A stretch of 64,000 nt of DNA from Glossina fuscipes (lineage: Eukaryota; Arthropoda; Insecta; Diptera; Glossinidae), in contig NW_023998464.1 in the NCBI RefSeq assembly GCF_014805625.2, positions 5,743,316-5,807,315 of the forward strand, in the 5' to 3' direction. This document shows, piece by piece, positions 60,801 to 64,000 of the stretch. A program made the position numbers and the translations under genes. Position 1 is the first letter of the stretch. Each line of letters begins with the position of its first letter. The notes below the pieces were generated by a model, which was given only the letters and a program-made list of their open reading frames with translations, was not told the origin of the DNA and did no database searches.

Positions 60801-63788
60801 AGATTCTGGATCTTAATATATTGGGCACAAAATTATGTTAAATACTTTCACTGATGAGCCAATTTATGTCAAAAATGGAACAGAAATCCGTGTTCCAATA
60901 CGTGGAGAAAGCGTTCTCACAAAGTTGCATTGGCTTCCAAGCCATATAAAAAAAGGGATGACAAAAAATTAGAAGATTGAACCTTAAGAAAATCGAAGGG
61001 CTTTTAACTGGGGTTGGTCTTCGCATACATTCGTACATTCACATACCTTCAAATACGCCCCGGCATCAACGCCTTAAACATAAAACTTATTTCACTTAAA
61101 AGATTTTTTTAAGGATTAAGATTTGACTAAGGATCAAACGCTTATTTTCAGAATAGTTCGATTTTACTGATACATTTGTGGGATTCTTTTTTCCTATTTT
61201 ATACGCTCTATGTTATTTGCTATAATTTTCGGCTCCTTGTTCCCTATTATTCGTTTAAAAAATATCGCTTATTTGTTGTCAAAAATAAAAACAAAATCAA
61301 AAGACAAATAAATTAAATTTAAAAATTCACAATTTTCATCAACAACCATAGTTATAACGATACCATAAAAGGCAGTAACATCCACTAGAAATATTCACAG
61401 CACAGCAAGTAAATTTATCTATGAATGCAAGCAAGAAATAGAATATGTGGCTTATGTATTTTAATCTGTATGTACATCTCTAAAAATCGCAAGTCAGTAA
61501 TTCCCAGGACCAAGTAAGGAAAACCCAAATTTGTTCTCACATAGAAAAAGTAACTTTCAAGGGTTAGTTCACCGCTTCTCAAATCTATCAAGTTTGTTCT
61601 GGCGAACAAGATACGCTTTCGTTTCTGCATCATTTGATACAAATCATTTCCCATGGACCCTTCTTTTGAGATTAGCATGCACATATGAGTGCTTAGAGGC
61701 CCGTTACGACTAATACGCTTGATGTGACAGCAGTCTCTGCAATCTCGTTACTGTATCCATCGACTTCTGATAAACACCGTATATATTCGGAAAATAGCTT
61801 TCGTAGTGTGATTTTGATATCTTTAGGACGTGAGCTATCCCTTCCAATTTCTCTCCTCACCAGCAGCTCTTTCTGGCGTCCGTTCGCCCTCGTTTATCGC
61901 ATGCAAATCAATGGCAAGCTTAGAAGAAGGCTACCCTAACACTTTTCAAGCTAATGTTGAGTATGAACGCTAGTTGGTTCCATTGTTTTGAAGGCAATAA
62001 ATGTAGTTTCACTAAAATCATTGTAGCTCGCAAACCAATGCCCAGTATGACATGAACTAGTAACAAGCGTCGTCTAAACAACTGCACTTAATAAAACCAA
62101 TAAAAACTTTTTGTTCAAAATAACATCTAAGTATTAGTTCAGGGATTTATTGACCGGTATGATGCATTGTGAGCAAAATATGATTGTAGTTTCATATAAT
62201 TCCAACGCATAAGGATGCGCATACATTCAAATTTTAAATTATTTTGGCTGTTCAAACACATACTGATAGTTGGAAAAACACGACGGAAAACCGAAATAAA
62301 AACGGAAAGGAGATGAAACTAACATAAGCCAATGGAAGAAAAAAAAAATTATGTCATAAAGGTACACTTCTTTTGCAGGGAATACTGCATGGTTAAATCA
62401 AAAGCTGTTTACAAAACTGTTTTGATTTCGTTCGCCCGGGTTGGGTATGATTTCTAGTTTTGTAAAGGATTGGCAACCATTTTTAGTCTTAAACATAATA
62501 CATAATAATTTACTTTGAATCTAAAATTTTTCGATTTGGGATATTTAAGAAGTAGGGAAGCAGACAGAAACATCACCATATGGACAAAGGTAGAAAGACT
62601 TTTGCGCCCAATTTTCAAAAGACGGTCGGGTAGATTCACAATACAACTCCAACAAAGGCCATGCGCAGCTACATGTGTAAATTACAAACATATTGACACG
62701 CGCATCTCTAGGCAGCACCTGCAATCGGGGGAAAATATAAAAAAGCGTCTATAAAATAGTTCTATTACTTTCCGTAAGTATTTTTATAAGTATCGACACT
62801 TTAGTAACAGAAGTTCGTTCACTTATATAAACATTTTCATCAAAATTAAAAAGAAAACTTCGTTATATTGTAAAAGCATCATAACACGTTTTCACGTTGT
62901 TTCAGATAGTATAGAAAATACTCCGCGGCAGTTGGAAGTGAGAAATAATTTCAGATAATATAAAAAATAATCCGTGGTAGTTGCGTCGACCTGTAATGGA
63001 AGTGAGAAATAATTGCATTTTGACCCACAATTTTTCCCACTTTGCTAGAATGGCAAAATCGAAAATAGGCAGCTAGAATTTGGCACAAACATTCATTGCT
63101 CGATTAGAAACCAATGGTTGTGATCCGTTCGGTCGAAGGTCGAAGATATGGCGGCATTTTTTTCATATTGTTAACTATAAATTTCGATCCCATTAAGATA
63201 TATCCGAAAATTTGCTATATGAGCGTTCGTCATTACAACCTAGGCATTCCCTTCCAAAAATTTTGTGAATCGGCTTGCTAACATTGCTGCAATTAACGGT
63301 AAAATATTAATACCAACTAAGAAATTACGCCATCAACCAAAGATTTTTATTGTGCTTTGCTTTGCTAATTGGATCAAATAATTCACCTTAAATGCGTTTC
63401 CTGTCAAGGCTGTCGTCTTCCCCTTTCATAAAGTATAACTCAACGTTGTCCGCAAGATTTAAAATATCATAAGATTTTGTTTTAAGCAGCCGGATGTATC
63501 GCGATAAGTATTTGGTAAAACAAACGCGGGAGAACTGCTAATTGTGTTTTCATTAACAGCCAAGCAAGTAAAATAAAAATACTTCAAAGACTAGTTTTAA
63601 TTTTTACTCCCACCAAAATTCCATTTGATACCGACTCCTAATCCGAATTACTAAGAGCTATAGTGACGCATTAAAGCAATTTTTTCTCATCTGCTTAAAA
63701 ATATCCAAAGAACTCAAATATCCTGACTGCTCGACCTTACTATCTCTAATGAATCCTGAACTTAATCTCATCGTCAAAGTTGTTTGAT
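60801..63788. other. Non-coding AT-rich DNA
   Basis: No supported gene or recognisable element. Near 62905-63020 a short string (TTTCAGATA.TATA.AAAATA.TCCG.GG.AGTTG) occurs twice in tandem, about 50 bases apart. Confidence 0.55.
62903..63015 (+). repeat. Short tandem duplication
   Basis: Two copies of a unit containing TTTCAGATA(G/A)TATA(G/A)AAAATA, TCCG(C/T)GG(C/T)AGTTG and GGAAGTGAGAAATAATT, about 50 bases apart, differing at a few positions; a local duplication without a gene. Confidence 0.55.
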
Positions 63789-64000
63789 TTAAGCCTTTTG
63801 TTCCGGTATCTGGTATATATTTGTTCCAAAGTTTAGGCTACCTCCCCAATGCAAGCCTGGTTCAAAGTTTTCGTTTTCTCTCCCCTTTTTTTCGACTTGA
63901 AGCTTTCCAACAACGGACGCCAAGCAAGTAATAGCTATTAGCCAAGTAGCTACTTTAAACCAGAACTTTGCGGCATTTAGTTGTGCCAAAAGGGTATTTT
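63789..64000 (-). other. Open frame running off the window edge; coding status unknown
   Basis: The minus strand is open from the window edge to a stop at 63789-63791, about 70 codons. It has a hydrophobic stretch (residues like WLIAITCLASVVG) followed by a charged part, similar to a signal peptide, but there is no ATG in frame within the window and no splice signal was identified. Could be an exon or chance. Confidence 0.15.

Noticed and set aside
63789..63989. Hydrophobic ORF resembling a secreted protein
   Set aside because: Its apparent first codon is TTG, there is no in-frame ATG before the window edge, and no splice site or homologue was recognised. Kept only as an undetermined open frame.
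1..64000. CRISPR arrays, bacterial operons, rRNA or tRNA genes
   Set aside because: The DNA is eukaryotic; no spaced direct repeats of CRISPR type, no rRNA segments and no convincing tRNA cloverleaf were seen by eye.

Overview
The window is a piece of eukaryotic nuclear DNA. It is AT-rich, sparse in genes, full of microsatellites and decayed transposable elements, and has short introns with GT-AG splice signals. I infer a cyclorrhaphan fly, perhaps a tephritid. The reasons are the mixture of elements (an I-like non-LTR element with a TAA tail, a second degenerate non-LTR fragment, a DD34D mariner) and dispersed repeats whose ends I associate with such flies. No host protein-coding exon could be supported anywhere.

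Region 1 (about 1-10192) is the right-hand part of a Polinton/Maverick element, a virus-like self-synthesising DNA transposon. From left to right it holds: the C-terminal part of a protein-primed family B DNA polymerase (the rest is lost off the window edge); on the minus strand a 205-residue protein of unknown function followed by a chromodomain integrase; then a plus-strand virion cluster: an RNase H-fold-like protein, an FtsK/HerA packaging ATPase, two small proteins (one with a hydrophobic C-terminus), a penton-like minor capsid protein, a basic glycine-rich core or pVI-like protein, a double jelly-roll major capsid protein, and an adenain-like cysteine protease. Two further minus-strand genes follow: a short gene with an intron placed directly after its ATG, and an acidic Ser/Asn/Asp-rich 181-residue protein with its own TATA box. 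The right flank has three degenerate ~150-bp tandem repeats in a G+T-rich strand and two identical copies of a candidate terminal motif. Polymerase, ATPase, penton, core protein, major capsid protein and the intron-bearing gene are each broken by frameshifts or stops, while integrase, protease and several others are open. The copy therefore cannot make particles on its own.

Region 2 (about 10193-33380) is non-coding DNA with microsatellites, a ~170-bp dispersed repeat present twice in opposite orientation (13.6 kb and 28.5 kb), and fragments of another dispersed repeat with a hairpin end (10.36, 21.25 and 31.7 kb).

Region 3 (about 33380-39851) holds two non-LTR retrotransposons: a badly decayed jockey-like fragment on the minus strand, and beside it an I-clade-like element on the plus strand with a good ORF1 (three zinc knuckles) and an ORF2 carrying endonuclease, reverse transcriptase and RNase H but several breaks. 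A run of ten Ns in the second element marks an assembly gap that removes the end of ORF1 and most of the endonuclease.

Region 4 (about 39852-64000) is again non-coding apart from a complete but dead mariner (44034-45264) with matching terminal inverted repeats and TA duplications, a copy of the dispersed repeat near 60.2-60.8 kb, and one tiny signal-peptide-like ORF at 45.8 kb that is only a candidate gene.
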